DNA of 64,000 bases from VRUE01 sp963695835. GTDB taxonomy: Bacteria; Actinomycetota; Thermoleophilia; Solirubrobacterales; 70-9. The DNA is taken from the NCBI GenBank assembly GCA_963695835.1, contig CAVOHR010000001.1, positions 1,302,001-1,366,000 of the forward strand, in the 5' to 3' direction. Positions 9,820-20,414 of this stretch are shown here, one piece after another. Under the pieces are notes generated by a model. It ran no database searches, had not been told where the DNA came from, and saw nothing but the letters and a program-made list of their open reading frames with translations. The position numbers and the translations under genes are program-made. Position 1 is the first letter of the stretch; each line of letters begins with the position of its first letter.

Positions 9820-9865
9820 CGTGCCCGGAGTTGACCGCCACTATGGGTGGTCAACTCCGGGCACG
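9820..9865. terminator. 20-bp hairpin between folB and folK
   Basis: CGTGCCCGGAGTTGACCGCC (9820-9839), loop ACTATG, and its complement at 9846-9865 with one G-U pair. It lacks a T-run, so it may attenuate or stabilise rather than terminate. The TTGACC...GGTCAA core is shared with the palindrome at 33829-33872. Confidence 0.55.
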
Positions 9866-9906
9866 CCTTGGACCTCGGCCCCGGCACGTTCGTAGATTGC
9901 ACACAG

Positions 9907-10398
9907 ATGCGGATCGGCTACCTGGGCCTGGGCTCTAACGTCGGCGACCGCGCCGCGCACCTACGGGCGGCGATCGAGATGCTGGGTGCGCGCGGGGTGG
10001 AGGTCGAGGCCGTCTCCTCCGTCTATGAGACCGAGCCGGTCGGCGAGGTTCTGAACCAGCCCGACTTCCTCAACGCCGCGATCCGCATTCGCACCGAGCT
10101 CGAGCCGGAGGCGCTGCTCGCCGTCTGCAAGCAGGTCGAGGCGGCGCGCGGTCGTGCCCTCGACGCCCCGCGCCACAGCCCCCGGCCGCTCGACGTCGAC
10201 CTGCTGTTGCTCGGCGACATCGAGCTCTTCACCGACCGCCTCACCCTGCCCCACCCGGAGGTCACCAGCCGCCGCTTCGTCCTCGCCCCCCTGCTCGAGC
10301 TGGACCCCGACCTGGCCCTCCCCGACGGCGCCCGCCTCGCCACCGCCCTCGCCGCGCTCGGCGCGGGGCAGCAGATCGACCGGATTGGCGATCTCTAG
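9907..10398 (+). CDS. folK: 2-amino-4-hydroxy-6-hydroxymethyldihydropteridine pyrophosphokinase
   Basis: 163 aa from ATG 9907. HPPK signatures: YLGLGSNVGDRAAHLRAAI, SSVYETEPVG, QPDFLNAAIRIRTEL, the catalytic RPLDVDLLLLGD (Asp pair binding Mg-ATP) and LPHPEVTSRRFVLAPLLEL. It transfers pyrophosphate to hydroxymethyl-dihydropterin, making the FolP substrate. An upstream in-frame ATG at 9847 lies inside the hairpin stem, so 9907 is preferred. Confidence 0.94.
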   Translation: MRIGYLGLGSNVGDRAAHLRAAIEMLGARGVEVEAVSSVYETEPVGEVLNQPDFLNAAIRIRTELEPEALLAVCKQVEAARGRALDAPRHSPRPLDVDLLLLGDIELFTDRLTLPHPEVTSRRFVLAPLLELDPDLALPDGARLATALAALGAGQQIDRIGDL

Positions 10399-10433
10399 CC
10401 GCGGCAACCCAGGGGCCCGTCGAATCGCATCAG

Positions 10434-10458
10434 GTTTTCCACGTCCTGCGTGGAAAAC
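10434..10458. terminator. Palindrome between convergent folK and GST genes
   Basis: GTTTTCCACG-TCCTG-CGTGGAAAAC is a perfect 10-bp stem placed between two convergent genes. It is AT-rich at the outer end and may serve both directions. Confidence 0.55.
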
Positions 10459-10468
10459 GTGATCTCGG

Positions 10469-11227
10469 CTACCCGGCTCCCGCCGGCGCCGAGCGCAGGG
10501 CCTGCAGCCAGGCCGGCGGCATGATCGGCGGCGTCTTGCCCGGGTAGTCCGGGACGACGCGCTTCGCCAGCTCGCCGGCGGGCCGCGCCTCGATCGCCGG
10601 GCGGAGGTCGTCGAGGGTCGTCGCCAGCCCGATGCTGGGGGCGATCTGGAAGTCGGCGGCGTTCAGCTGGTCGCCGTTGAGGGTGCCGTCGGCGATCCAG
10701 GCGTCGATCCGGTCGAGCAGGGCCGGCAGGGCGCCGACCGCGCGGCGGGCGTTCTCGTCGCTCGCTTTGTTGAAGCGGGCCGAGAGGGCGACGATCGGCG
10801 CCGCGGTGAGCATCGCCAGGTCGATTGGCACCCCCAGGTGGGCGCCCTCCGAGTAGCTGCGCAGCGGCGCCTTGTCCTTCCTGATCGCCCACCAGAGGAT
10901 CTGGCGGACGGGGTGCTGAAGCTGCTCGTCGCCGAAGCGCTCCGCCTCCTCGACCGCGGCGCGTCGCTCGGCGTCGGCCGGCAGGAGCGGCGGCTCGGGT
11001 CGCAGCCGGTCGAGCTCGCGGGCAATCTCCCGCGAGCCCTGCACCCGGCGCCCGTCGAGCCTGAGCGCCGGCACCGTGTTGCGCGGGAAGCGCAGGGCGC
11101 GCAGGGCGAGCTTGGAGATCACCGGCATCAGGTCGGTGCGCTTGTAGTCGATGCCCTTGTGCCGCAGCATCAGCTCCGCGCTGATGCTCGGGTGTGAGGC
11201 GGGGATGACGTACAGGCGCGCGTCCAC
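10469..11227 (-). CDS. Glutathione S-transferase family protein
   Basis: 252 aa from GTG 11227. A thioredoxin-like N-domain (LYVIPASHPSISAELML, then NTVPALRLDGRRVQGSREIA with the cis-Pro TVPAL and the S-E/R-type glutathione contact region) is followed by an all-alpha GST C-domain (ISLAQ replaced by LNAADFQIAPSIG). A conserved substrate-activating Ser follows the first strand (ASHPS). Since actinobacteria use mycothiol rather than glutathione, the true thiol cofactor is unknown. It is divergent from coaX with about 30 bp between starts. Confidence 0.8.
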   Translation of the reverse strand: MDARLYVIPASHPSISAELMLRHKGIDYKRTDLMPVISKLALRALRFPRNTVPALRLDGRRVQGSREIARELDRLRPEPPLLPADAERRAAVEEAERFGDEQLQHPVRQILWWAIRKDKAPLRSYSEGAHLGVPIDLAMLTAAPIVALSARFNKASDENARRAVGALPALLDRIDAWIADGTLNGDQLNAADFQIAPSIGLATTLDDLRPAIEARPAGELAKRVVPDYPGKTPPIMPPAWLQALRSAPAGAG

Positions 11228-11258
11228 GAAACCGATCCTATTCGGTGATAATCGCTCC

Positions 11259-12032
11259 GTGCTGCTCGCGGTCGACGTCGGCAATACCCAGACCCACCTC
11301 GGCGCCTTCGACGGCGAGCGCCTGGTCGAGCACTGGCGCTTCCAAACCCGTGCGGGTGCGACGGGCGACGAGCTGGCGGAGCGGATCGCCGGCATGCTGG
11401 CGCTCAGCGGGATGGGCTTCGGCGACCTCGACTCGGTCTGCTTCTCCTCCGTCGTGCCGCCGCTCGGCACCCAGTACGAACAGCTCACCGCGCGCTACAC
11501 GAGCGCGACCTGCCTGGCGATCGGGCCGGGGGTGAAGACGGGGATGCCGATCCGGATCGACAACCCGCTCGAGGTCGGCGCTGACCGGCTCGTCAACGCG
11601 GTCGCCGCCTACGAGCGCTTCGGCAGCGCCTGCGTCGTCGTCGACTTCGGCACCGGGATCAACTTCGACGCGGTCTCCGAGAACGGCGAATACCTCGGCG
11701 GCGCGATCGCGCCCGGGCTGGAGATCTCGCTGACCGCGCTGGTCGAGCGGGCCGCCCGCATCCCGCGGATCGACCTGGCGGAGCCCGAGACGGCGATCGG
11801 CCGCTCCAGCCGCGCCGCGATCCAGTCGGGGGTGGTGTTCGGCTTCGCCGGCCTGATCGATGGCGTCGTCCGCCGCATCGAGGAGGAACTCGGCGAGGTC
11901 AGCCTGCTCGCCACCGGCGGCCTCGCCGCGGCGATCGTCCCCTTCACCGAGACGATCGGCGAGGTCGACGAGATGCTTACCCTGAAGGGCCTGCGTCTCA
12001 TCCATGCCCGTAACGAGCCCACAGCTGACTGA
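11259..12032 (+). CDS. coaX: Type III pantothenate kinase
   Basis: 257 aa from GTG 11259. CoaX (ASKHA fold) motifs: LLAVDVGNTQTHLGAFDG (P-loop/phosphate 1), SSVVPPL, GADRLVNAVAAYERFG, VVVDFGTGINFDAVSENGEYLGGAIAPGL and LLATGGLAAAI. The usual FGTATTFD reads FGTGINFD here, keeping the Asp and Gly. It phosphorylates pantothenate in the first step of CoA synthesis. The 3' end overlaps the next gene by 29 bp, indicating coupling. Confidence 0.93.
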   Translation: MLLAVDVGNTQTHLGAFDGERLVEHWRFQTRAGATGDELAERIAGMLALSGMGFGDLDSVCFSSVVPPLGTQYEQLTARYTSATCLAIGPGVKTGMPIRIDNPLEVGADRLVNAVAAYERFGSACVVVDFGTGINFDAVSENGEYLGGAIAPGLEISLTALVERAARIPRIDLAEPETAIGRSSRAAIQSGVVFGFAGLIDGVVRRIEEELGEVSLLATGGLAAAIVPFTETIGEVDEMLTLKGLRLIHARNEPTAD

Positions 12033-12999
12033 CCCCTTCCGGATCGGCGACGTCGAGATCGCCAACCGCGTGCTGCTGGCGCCGCTGGCCGGGATCGGCA
12101 ACTGGTTCGTCCGCCTCCAGGCGAAGCGGCACGGTGCGGGCCTCGCCGTCTCGGAGATGATCTCCAGCTTCGGCCTGCACTACCGCAACGAGCGCACGCT
12201 GCGCGAGCTGATGCGGATCCACCCCGACGAGCATCCCGTCTCGGTTCAGCTCTTCGGCCACGATCCCGAGGTGATGCGCTCCGGCGCGGCGATCGCCGCC
12301 GAGGCCGGCGCCGACCTGATCGACATCAACATGGGCTGCCCGGTGCGTAAGGTGCGCAAGACGGGCGCCGGGGTCGAGCTGCTCGCCGACCCCGACTTGG
12401 CGCTGGCGCTGCTGCGTGGCGCCCGCGAGGGCAGCGGCCTGCCGGTCAGCGTGAAGCTGCGCTCCGGGATGCGGCCCGGCGACCGCTCCGGCTTCGACCT
12501 CGCCGTGCGCCTCGCCGAGCAGGGCGGGGCGGCGGCGATCGGCTTCCACCCGCGGCCGGCGACGACCCAGCACAAGGGCAGCCCGGACTACGCGATGACC
12601 CGCGAGCTGGCCGAGCGTCTCGAGGTCCCGGTGATCGTCTCCGGCGGGCTGGACAGCGCCGCGGCGGCGCGGCGCGCCTTCCACGAGTCCGGCGCCGACG
12701 CGGTGATGATCGCCCGCGGCTCGCTCGGCAACCCCTGGTTGTTCGAGGAGCTGACCGGCCGCCGCACCGGCCCGCCGTCGCGCGCGGAGGCGGTCGCCGA
12801 GCTGCTGTGGACGATCGATCGCGCCGAGGAGCATCTCGGCCCCGATCGCGCCGCCCGCTACCTGCGCAAGTTCTACCCCTGGTACGTCGAGTCGCTGGGC
12901 GCCCCGGCCGGGGTCGTCGAGGAGTTGCAGCGCAGCGCCGACCTGCCTCGCGCCAGGGAGCTGATCGGCGCCCTCGCGGCGCCGCAGCCGGCCTCCTGA
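12004..12999 (+). CDS. dus: tRNA-dihydrouridine synthase (DusB-like)
   Basis: 331 aa. TIM-barrel FMN enzyme: LAPLAGIGNWFVRLQAKRHG, VSVQLFGHDPEVM, IDINMGCPVRKVRKTGAG with the catalytic Cys (residue ~113), VSVKLRSGM, GFHPRPATTQHKG, VIVSGGLDSAAAA and ADAVMIARGSLGNPWLFEEL. It reduces uridines in the tRNA D-loop. The start lies inside coaX. A similar dus-greA-lysS neighbourhood is found in other actinobacteria. Confidence 0.92.
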   Translation: MPVTSPQLTDPFRIGDVEIANRVLLAPLAGIGNWFVRLQAKRHGAGLAVSEMISSFGLHYRNERTLRELMRIHPDEHPVSVQLFGHDPEVMRSGAAIAAEAGADLIDINMGCPVRKVRKTGAGVELLADPDLALALLRGAREGSGLPVSVKLRSGMRPGDRSGFDLAVRLAEQGGAAAIGFHPRPATTQHKGSPDYAMTRELAERLEVPVIVSGGLDSAAAARRAFHESGADAVMIARGSLGNPWLFEELTGRRTGPPSRAEAVAELLWTIDRAEEHLGPDRAARYLRKFYPWYVESLGAPAGVVEELQRSADLPRARELIGALAAPQPAS

Positions 13000-13052
13000 G
13001 GGCGTCGCGACGATGCGCGGAAAATCCCTGAGTGCCCGTCTCGGCACATCGC

Positions 13053-13058
13053 TATAAT
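13053..13058 (+). promoter_or_regulatory. Likely greA promoter -10 box
   Basis: A perfect TATAAT at 13053-13058 in GC-rich sequence, ~110 bp before greA. The -35 region 17-18 bp upstream (TGAGTG) is weak. Confidence 0.45.
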
Positions 13059-13168
13059 CCCGCGACTTCCGGCCCAGGTGTGGCGCGCGAATGGCGTCGC
13101 ATCCGGGCATTTTTTCGATCTGGGAGCGACGTGTCCCACCGTCCAGCAAGCAAAGCGAGGGCAGCAAA

Positions 13169-13648
13169 GTGACTCGGCAGGCCGTAATCACCCCGGAAGG
13201 TCTCGAGAAGCTCAAAGAGGAAATCGAGTTCCTCTCGACCGCCAAACGGCGCGAGGTGGCCGAGCGGATCAAGGAGGCGCGCGAGTTCGGCGACATCTCC
13301 GAGAACGCCGAGTACGACGACGCCAAGAACGAGCAGGCGCTGCTCGAGGCGCGGATCGCCCAGCTCGAAGAGCGGCTGCGGCGCGCCACGGTGATCGACG
13401 AGAAGGACGTCGACACCAACGAGGTCAGCTTCGGCTCGATCGTCCACGTCAAGGACCAGAAGACCGGCGACTCGCAGAAATTCCAGATCGTCGGCTCGAC
13501 CGAGGCCAACCCGCTCGAGCAGAAGCTCTCGAACGAGTCGCCGATCGGCAAAGCGCTGATCGGTCACAAGCGCAACGACGTGGTCAGCGTCGAGGTTCCG
13601 CGCGGGCCGAGGAAGAAACTCAAAATCACGAAAATCGAGAAGTCTTAG
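13169..13648 (+). CDS. greA: Transcription elongation factor GreA
   Basis: 159 aa from GTG 13169, the standard GreA length. The N-terminal antiparallel coiled coil (VITPEGLEKLKEEIEFL, FGDISENAEYDDAKNEQALLEARI) carries the acidic tip DISENAEYDD that inserts in the RNA polymerase secondary channel. The C-terminal FKBP-like domain has SNESPIGKALIGHKRNDVV. It stimulates cleavage of backtracked transcripts. An in-frame ATG at 13091 would add 26 non-conserved residues. Repeat A copy 2 begins on its stop codon. Confidence 0.94.
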   Translation: MTRQAVITPEGLEKLKEEIEFLSTAKRREVAERIKEAREFGDISENAEYDDAKNEQALLEARIAQLEERLRRATVIDEKDVDTNEVSFGSIVHVKDQKTGDSQKFQIVGSTEANPLEQKLSNESPIGKALIGHKRNDVVSVEVPRGPRKKLKITKIEKS

Positions 13649-13760
13649 AGAGCGTCCCGGCAGGGTTCCGCTTAACTTTTTCCCGAAGACACGTTGCGGT
13701 CGTCCGCGGGCGCTTCCGCGGAAAAAGTACAAGACGCTCCACCCCTGCCGGGACGCTCTC
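13648..13760. repeat. Structured 113-bp repeat A, copy 2
   Basis: Same 113-bp length and internal core as copy 1 (CTTAACTTTTTCC..., CCGCGGAAAAAGTACAAGA). Its outer arms read GAGAGCGTCCCGGCAGGG and complement, versus GACCCCATCCCGGTAGGGG in copy 1. The outer eight bases differ but remain paired, so the base pairing rather than the sequence is conserved. It lies between greA and lysS. Confidence 0.85.
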
Positions 13761-13786
13761 TTGACGCTCGATAGGCTCGCGCGCCA

Positions 13787-15265
13787 ATGAGTGGGACCGA
13801 CCAGCCAGAGATCTCAGACGTACTGCGCGACCGGCGCGAGAAGCTGGAGCGCATTCGGGAGGCGGGGATCGACCCGTTCCCGCACGAGTTCGAGGAACGC
13901 GAGGAGATCGGTGAGGTGCGCGCCGCCCACGAGGGGCTGGCGCCGGGGATGGAGACCGATTCTCGTCATCGCGTCGCCGGGCGGATCGTCGCCCGGCGCG
14001 GCCACGGCAAGGCCTGCTTCCTCGACATCCGCGACGGCAGCGGCCAGATCCAGCTTCACGCCCGCGAGGACCTGCTCGGCGAGGAGCCCTACGAGCTGCT
14101 CGTCCACCTCGACCTCGGCGACTTCGTCGGCGTCGAGGGGACGGCGATGGCGACCCGCCGCGGCGGCGAGCTGTCGCTGGCGATCGACCACTGGCGCCTG
14201 CTGGCGAAGAGCCTGCGGCCGCCGCCCGGCAAGTTCCACGGGCTCGAGGACGTCGAGACGCGCTACCGGCAGCGCGAGCTGGACCTGCTCGCCAACGAGG
14301 AGAGCCGGCGGATCTTCGCGATCCGCGCCCGGACGATCTCCGAGACCCGTCGCTGGCTCGACGAGCACGGCTTCGTCGAGGTCGAGACGCCGGTCCTGCA
14401 GCCGCTCTACGGCGGCGCCCTGGCGCGTCCCTTCGTCACCCACCACAACGCGCTCGACCGCGACTTCTACCTGCGGATCGCGACCGAGCTGTACCTGAAG
14501 CGGCTGGTGGTGGGGGGGATCGACCGCGTCTACGAGCTCGGCAAGGACTTCCGCAACGAGGGCGTCTCGCACAAGCACAACCCGGAGTTCACGATGCTCG
14601 AGTGGTACGAGGCCTACGCGGACTACGGGAAGACCGCCCACGATCTCGAGCTGCTGGTCGCCGAGGTCGCCGAGCGGGTCCTGGGGACGACCAGGATCGA
14701 GCGGGAAGGCGTCGAGATCGAGCTGTCGCCGCCCTGGCGGCGGGTGACGCTGCGCGAGGCGATCGGCGAGCGGACCGGCATCGACCTCGCCGAGCACCCG
14801 ACCCGCGAGGCGCTCGCCGCGGCGATGGGCGCCGAGCCGGACCCGGCCGAGGGCTGGGGCAAGTTGGTCGACGGCCTGCTCTCCAAGTCGGTCGAACCGG
14901 AGCTGGTGCAGCCGACCTTCGTCGTCGACTACCCGGCCGAGCTGTCGCCGTTCGCCAAGGCCCACCGCAGCGAGGAGGGCCTGGTCGAGCGCTGGGAGGC
15001 CTTCGTCGGCGGGATCGAGATCGCCAACTCGTTCAGCGAGCTGAACGACCCCGACGAGCAGCGCCGCCGCTTCGAGCAGCAGGCCGCCGAGCTGGCCCGC
15101 GGCGACGAGGAGGCGCAGCCCTACGACGAGTCGTTCGTCGAGGCGCTCGAGCACGGGATGCCGCCGACCGGCGGTGTCGGCCTCGGCCTTGACCGGCTTG
15201 CGATGATGCTTACGGGCGCCCGCAGCCTGCGAGAGGTCATCCTCTTTCCGGCGATGCGCTCCTGA
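13787..15265 (+). CDS. lysS: Lysyl-tRNA synthetase, class II
   Basis: 492 aa. It has the OB-fold anticodon domain (~55-150: VAGRIVARRGHGKACFLDIRD, GQIQLHARED), then class II motif 1, motif 2 (GKDFRNEGVSHKHNPEFTMLEWY) and motif 3 (GVGLGLDRLAMMLTGARSLREV). VETPVLQPLYGGALARPFVT and FSELNDPDEQRRRF are LysS-specific. It charges tRNA-Lys. Followed by clpC, as in many Gram-positives. Confidence 0.96.
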   Translation: MSGTDQPEISDVLRDRREKLERIREAGIDPFPHEFEEREEIGEVRAAHEGLAPGMETDSRHRVAGRIVARRGHGKACFLDIRDGSGQIQLHAREDLLGEEPYELLVHLDLGDFVGVEGTAMATRRGGELSLAIDHWRLLAKSLRPPPGKFHGLEDVETRYRQRELDLLANEESRRIFAIRARTISETRRWLDEHGFVEVETPVLQPLYGGALARPFVTHHNALDRDFYLRIATELYLKRLVVGGIDRVYELGKDFRNEGVSHKHNPEFTMLEWYEAYADYGKTAHDLELLVAEVAERVLGTTRIEREGVEIELSPPWRRVTLREAIGERTGIDLAEHPTREALAAAMGAEPDPAEGWGKLVDGLLSKSVEPELVQPTFVVDYPAELSPFAKAHRSEEGLVERWEAFVGGIEIANSFSELNDPDEQRRRFEQQAAELARGDEEAQPYDESFVEALEHGMPPTGGVGLGLDRLAMMLTGARSLREVILFPAMRS

Positions 15266-15440
15266 AGACCGCAAAACGACCCGCGAAAAGCCGCTATCAG
15301 CGGCAATCGAGGTACCGGGGCCGGCGTGGCGCTCTCGGTATCGTGTAGAGGACACATGGACGCCTCCCGATACGCGAAGGGCGTCTGCGGTACCTCCGAC
15401 CGCCAACTGCGTTGATCAAGTGAGAGGTTGAGGAAGCCCT
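15266..15440 (+). other. Intergenic region before clpC
   Basis: 175 bp without a gene. It should hold the clpC leader. I see no convincing CtsR or ClgR operator and no tRNA. A GAGGTTGAGGAAG purine tract lies just before the clpC TTG start. Confidence 0.4.
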
Positions 15441-18032
<2,592 letters not shown>

Positions 18033-18077
18033 GCGCCCGCCGCGCGGCCCGATGCGCGAACCCGGCCGCAGCGCGAT

Positions 18078-18275
18078 CGGGCGACGCCTACTGCCTGATC
18101 GACGCGGGCGGCCACGACTTCTACGCGGGCGAGCGCGACGGCCCGCGCGGCTTCCCCCGCTTCACCGACCCGCGCCTGCGCGGCCCCGACGGGTACGCCG
18201 GCTACCTGCGGATGGCGACCGAGCGCAGCCTCGAACGGGTCGGCGCCGAGCGCTGGGGCATCGACCCCGGCCGCG
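18078..18275 (+). pseudogene. Aldo/keto-reductase-like remnant
   Basis: An open stretch continuing the reading frame after clpC. It contains GYAGYLRMATERSLERVGAE and GIDPGRD, which resemble the helix-and-strand segment of aldo/keto reductases (SLxRLGxDxxDLxxxHNPDR). There is no start, no N-terminal strands and no C-terminus. It is a gene fragment, not a working enzyme. Confidence 0.35.
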
Positions 18276-18329
18276 ACCGGTCCTCGCCTCGACCTGAACC
18301 CCGCTCCGCGGACGTGCCGTCGCGACGCT

Positions 18330-18512
18330 GGAGCGGCGAAGCGATCGCCGCCCTTGCTCTCCTCTCCGGGCGGTTGATCGCGCGCTTCGGCGCGCGGGGG
18401 CTGATGACCGCCGGGATGGCCTGCGGAACGCTGGGCCTGCTCGTCCTCACCCAGCCCGAGGCGGGAAGCTCCTACGCGCTGCTCGCCGGCGGCGATTCGT
18501 TTGCCCGCGCGT
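18330..18512 (+). pseudogene. MFS transporter remnant
   Basis: The stretch GRLIARFGARGLMTAGMACG followed by LGLLVLTQPEAGSSYALLAG looks like a loop plus transmembrane helix of a major facilitator transporter. It is cut off by repeat A copy 3 at 18512. Together with the preceding fragment it marks gene loss between clpC and disA. Confidence 0.4.
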
Positions 18513-18597
18513 TGTACTTTTTCCGCGACCACAATCGCGGACAGCCGCCCACTGTCTTCGGAAAAAGTTAAGCGGAACCCCTGCCGGGATAGGCCCT
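18512..18597 (-). repeat. Structured repeat A, copy 3 (reverse, one arm missing)
   Basis: In reverse complement it reads AGGGCCTATCCCGGCAGGGG, TTCCGCTTAACTTTTTCCGA, a GACAG...CTGTC hairpin, a CCGCGA-TTGTGG-TCGCGG hairpin and GGAAAAAGTACAA, then stops. The right arm is replaced by the MFS fragment. The CCGCGA/TCGCGG stem is a compensated version of CCGCGG/CCGCGG in copies 1 and 2. Confidence 0.8.
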
Positions 18598-18612
18598 GAG
18601 TGACCGATTCGC

Positions 18613-18641
18613 TTGACAACGTCCATTCCGACCTGTCCACT
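18613..18641 (+). promoter_or_regulatory. Candidate disA promoter
   Basis: TTGACA (18613-18618) with TCCACT 17 bp downstream (18636-18641, 3 of 6 to consensus), ~50 bp before disA. Confidence 0.3.
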
Positions 18642-18691
18642 AGGCATTAGCCAGACCGCATTGCAGAGCGAAATTTGGCATCCTAGGTGGG

Positions 18692-19804
18692 ATGTCTGCG
18701 CTGCCCGGGGATGAGCTTCACGAGTTAGCGGAACGGCAGGATCCCCGGCTTCTGAGGGCTCTGGACGTTGTCGCCCCCGGCGGCTCGCTGCGCGAGGGCC
18801 TCGACAATATCGTCCACGCCCGCACCGGCGGCTTGCTCGTCGTCGGCGATCCCGGCGACATCTCCCACCTGCTCTCCGGCGGGATCAAGCTCGACATCGA
18901 CTACTCGCCGGCGATGCTCTACCAGGTGGCGAAGATGGACGGCGCGATCGTGCTCAACGCCGAGGCGACGAAGATCGTCTGGGCCAACGTGCAGCTGATG
19001 CCCGACCCGACCATCCTCTCCTCGGAGACCGGCACCCGCCACCGCACCGCCGAGCGCGTCTCCAAACAGACCGAGGCGCTGGTGATCGCGATCTCGCAGC
19101 GGCGGGACGTCGTCTCGCTCTACGTCGAGGGCACCAAGTACATCCTGCAGGAGATCCCCGCTGTCCTCGCCAAGGCCAACCAGGGGCTGGCGACGCTGGA
19201 GAAGTACCGCGAGCGGCTCGAAGGGGTGTCGACCCGGCTGACCGTGCTCGAGTTCGAGGGCGGCGGCGTCCTCTACGACGCCCTCACCGTCCTCCAGCGG
19301 GCCGAGCTGGTCACCCGGATGGCGGTCGAGGTCGAGCGCTACATCGTCGAGCTCGGCACCGAGGGGCGGCTGATCGAGATGCAGTTGGAGGAGACGATGG
19401 TCGGCGTCGCCGCCGACAAGACGGCGCTGATCCGCGACTACTCGGTCGAGGACTCGGAGCAGAACCTGGCGACCGTGCTGCAGTCGCTGGCGCGGATGCC
19501 GCACGAGGACGTGCTCGACTTCGGCCGCCTCGCCGAGCTGCTCGGCTACGACCGCAAGCTCAACACCCTCGACTTCCCCGTGGCGCCGCGCGGCTACCGG
19601 GTGATGGGCCGCATCCCCCGCATCCCTAAGCTCGTAGTGCAGAAGATCATCCGCGAGATGGGCGGCCTGGAGGAGGTCCTCGCCGCCTCCGACGCCGACC
19701 TGGAGGCGGTCGAAGACGTCGGGCCGACGCGGGCCAAGGACATCCGCGAGGGCCTGCGGAGGCTTCAGGAGGTCGACTTGGTCGACCGGTACTTGCAGAG
19801 CTGA
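18692..19804 (+). CDS. disA: DNA-integrity scanning diadenylate cyclase DisA
   Basis: 370 aa. The N-terminal DAC domain has DGA at 83-85 (KMDGAIVLN) and GTRHRTAER with RHR at 116-118, both essential for joining two ATP into c-di-AMP. A helical linker (~150-290) leads to a RuvA-like HhH2 domain (~300-370: IREMGGLEEVLAASDADLEA, VGPTRAKDIREGL) that binds branched DNA. The octamer slides on DNA and halts c-di-AMP synthesis at lesions. disA followed by carD is common in actinobacteria. Confidence 0.95.
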   Translation: MSALPGDELHELAERQDPRLLRALDVVAPGGSLREGLDNIVHARTGGLLVVGDPGDISHLLSGGIKLDIDYSPAMLYQVAKMDGAIVLNAEATKIVWANVQLMPDPTILSSETGTRHRTAERVSKQTEALVIAISQRRDVVSLYVEGTKYILQEIPAVLAKANQGLATLEKYRERLEGVSTRLTVLEFEGGGVLYDALTVLQRAELVTRMAVEVERYIVELGTEGRLIEMQLEETMVGVAADKTALIRDYSVEDSEQNLATVLQSLARMPHEDVLDFGRLAELLGYDRKLNTLDFPVAPRGYRVMGRIPRIPKLVVQKIIREMGGLEEVLAASDADLEAVEDVGPTRAKDIREGLRRLQEVDLVDRYLQS

Positions 19805-19810
19805 CGGCGA

Positions 19811-20401
19811 ATGGCGCCGTCGCACAATCGAAAGGAGCTAGCGATTCCCCAGCTAGAGGAGGTAGTAGAGGTCAGCCCCGAGCAGGACGTCCCGTACGTC
19901 TGCGACTTCGAGGAGGGCGACAAGGTCGTCTACCCGCACCACGGGGCAGGCCTGGTGCTGAAGAAAGAGAGCCGCGAGCTGATCGGGGAGGAGCGTGACT
20001 ACCTCACGATCAAGATCCTCCACAACGAACTCACGGTGATGGTCCCCTGCGAAAACGCGGGCAAGGCCGGTTTGCGCCGCGTGATCGACGAGGTGGAAAT
20101 CAAGAAGGTCACAGACGTCCTCACCGACGACGTCTCGGAGATGCCGAAGAACTGGAACCGGCGTTTCAAGTACAACCGCGAGAAGATCAAGACCGGCGAC
20201 GTGTTCGAGCTCGCCGAGGTCGTCCGCAACCTGGCGATTCGCGAGATGGAGAAGGGCCTCTCCACCGGCGAGAAGCAGATGTACACGCGGGCGAAGAAGA
20301 TCCTCTCTTCGGAGTTCATGTACGCGCTCGACAAGGACGAGGAGGGCGCGGAGGAGTACCTCGACGGGCTGCTGGAGGAGCGCTTCGCCGCCACGGCGTA
20401 G
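19811..20401 (+). CDS. carD: CarD family transcriptional regulator
   Basis: 196 aa from ATG 19811. The N-terminal CarD/RID domain (FEEGDKVVYPHHGAGLVLKK, ELTVMVPCENAGKAGLRRVI) binds the RNA polymerase beta subunit. The helical C-domain (MPKNWNRRFKYNREKIKTGD, LSTGEKQMYTRAKKILSSE) contacts the upstream edge of the open promoter; a Trp precedes the basic patch as in mycobacterial CarD. It activates rRNA and housekeeping promoters. It is about 30 aa longer at the N-terminus than mycobacterial CarD; an AAAGGAG at 19829 suggests an alternative, non-ATG start nearby. Confidence 0.92.
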   Translation: MAPSHNRKELAIPQLEEVVEVSPEQDVPYVCDFEEGDKVVYPHHGAGLVLKKESRELIGEERDYLTIKILHNELTVMVPCENAGKAGLRRVIDEVEIKKVTDVLTDDVSEMPKNWNRRFKYNREKIKTGDVFELAEVVRNLAIREMEKGLSTGEKQMYTRAKKILSSEFMYALDKDEEGAEEYLDGLLEERFAATA

Positions 20402-20414
20402 CGGCGCGCCGGCG

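Noticed and set aside
15266..15440. tRNA or operator upstream of clpC
   Set aside because: No cloverleaf and no recognisable CtsR/ClgR site could be made from the sequence.
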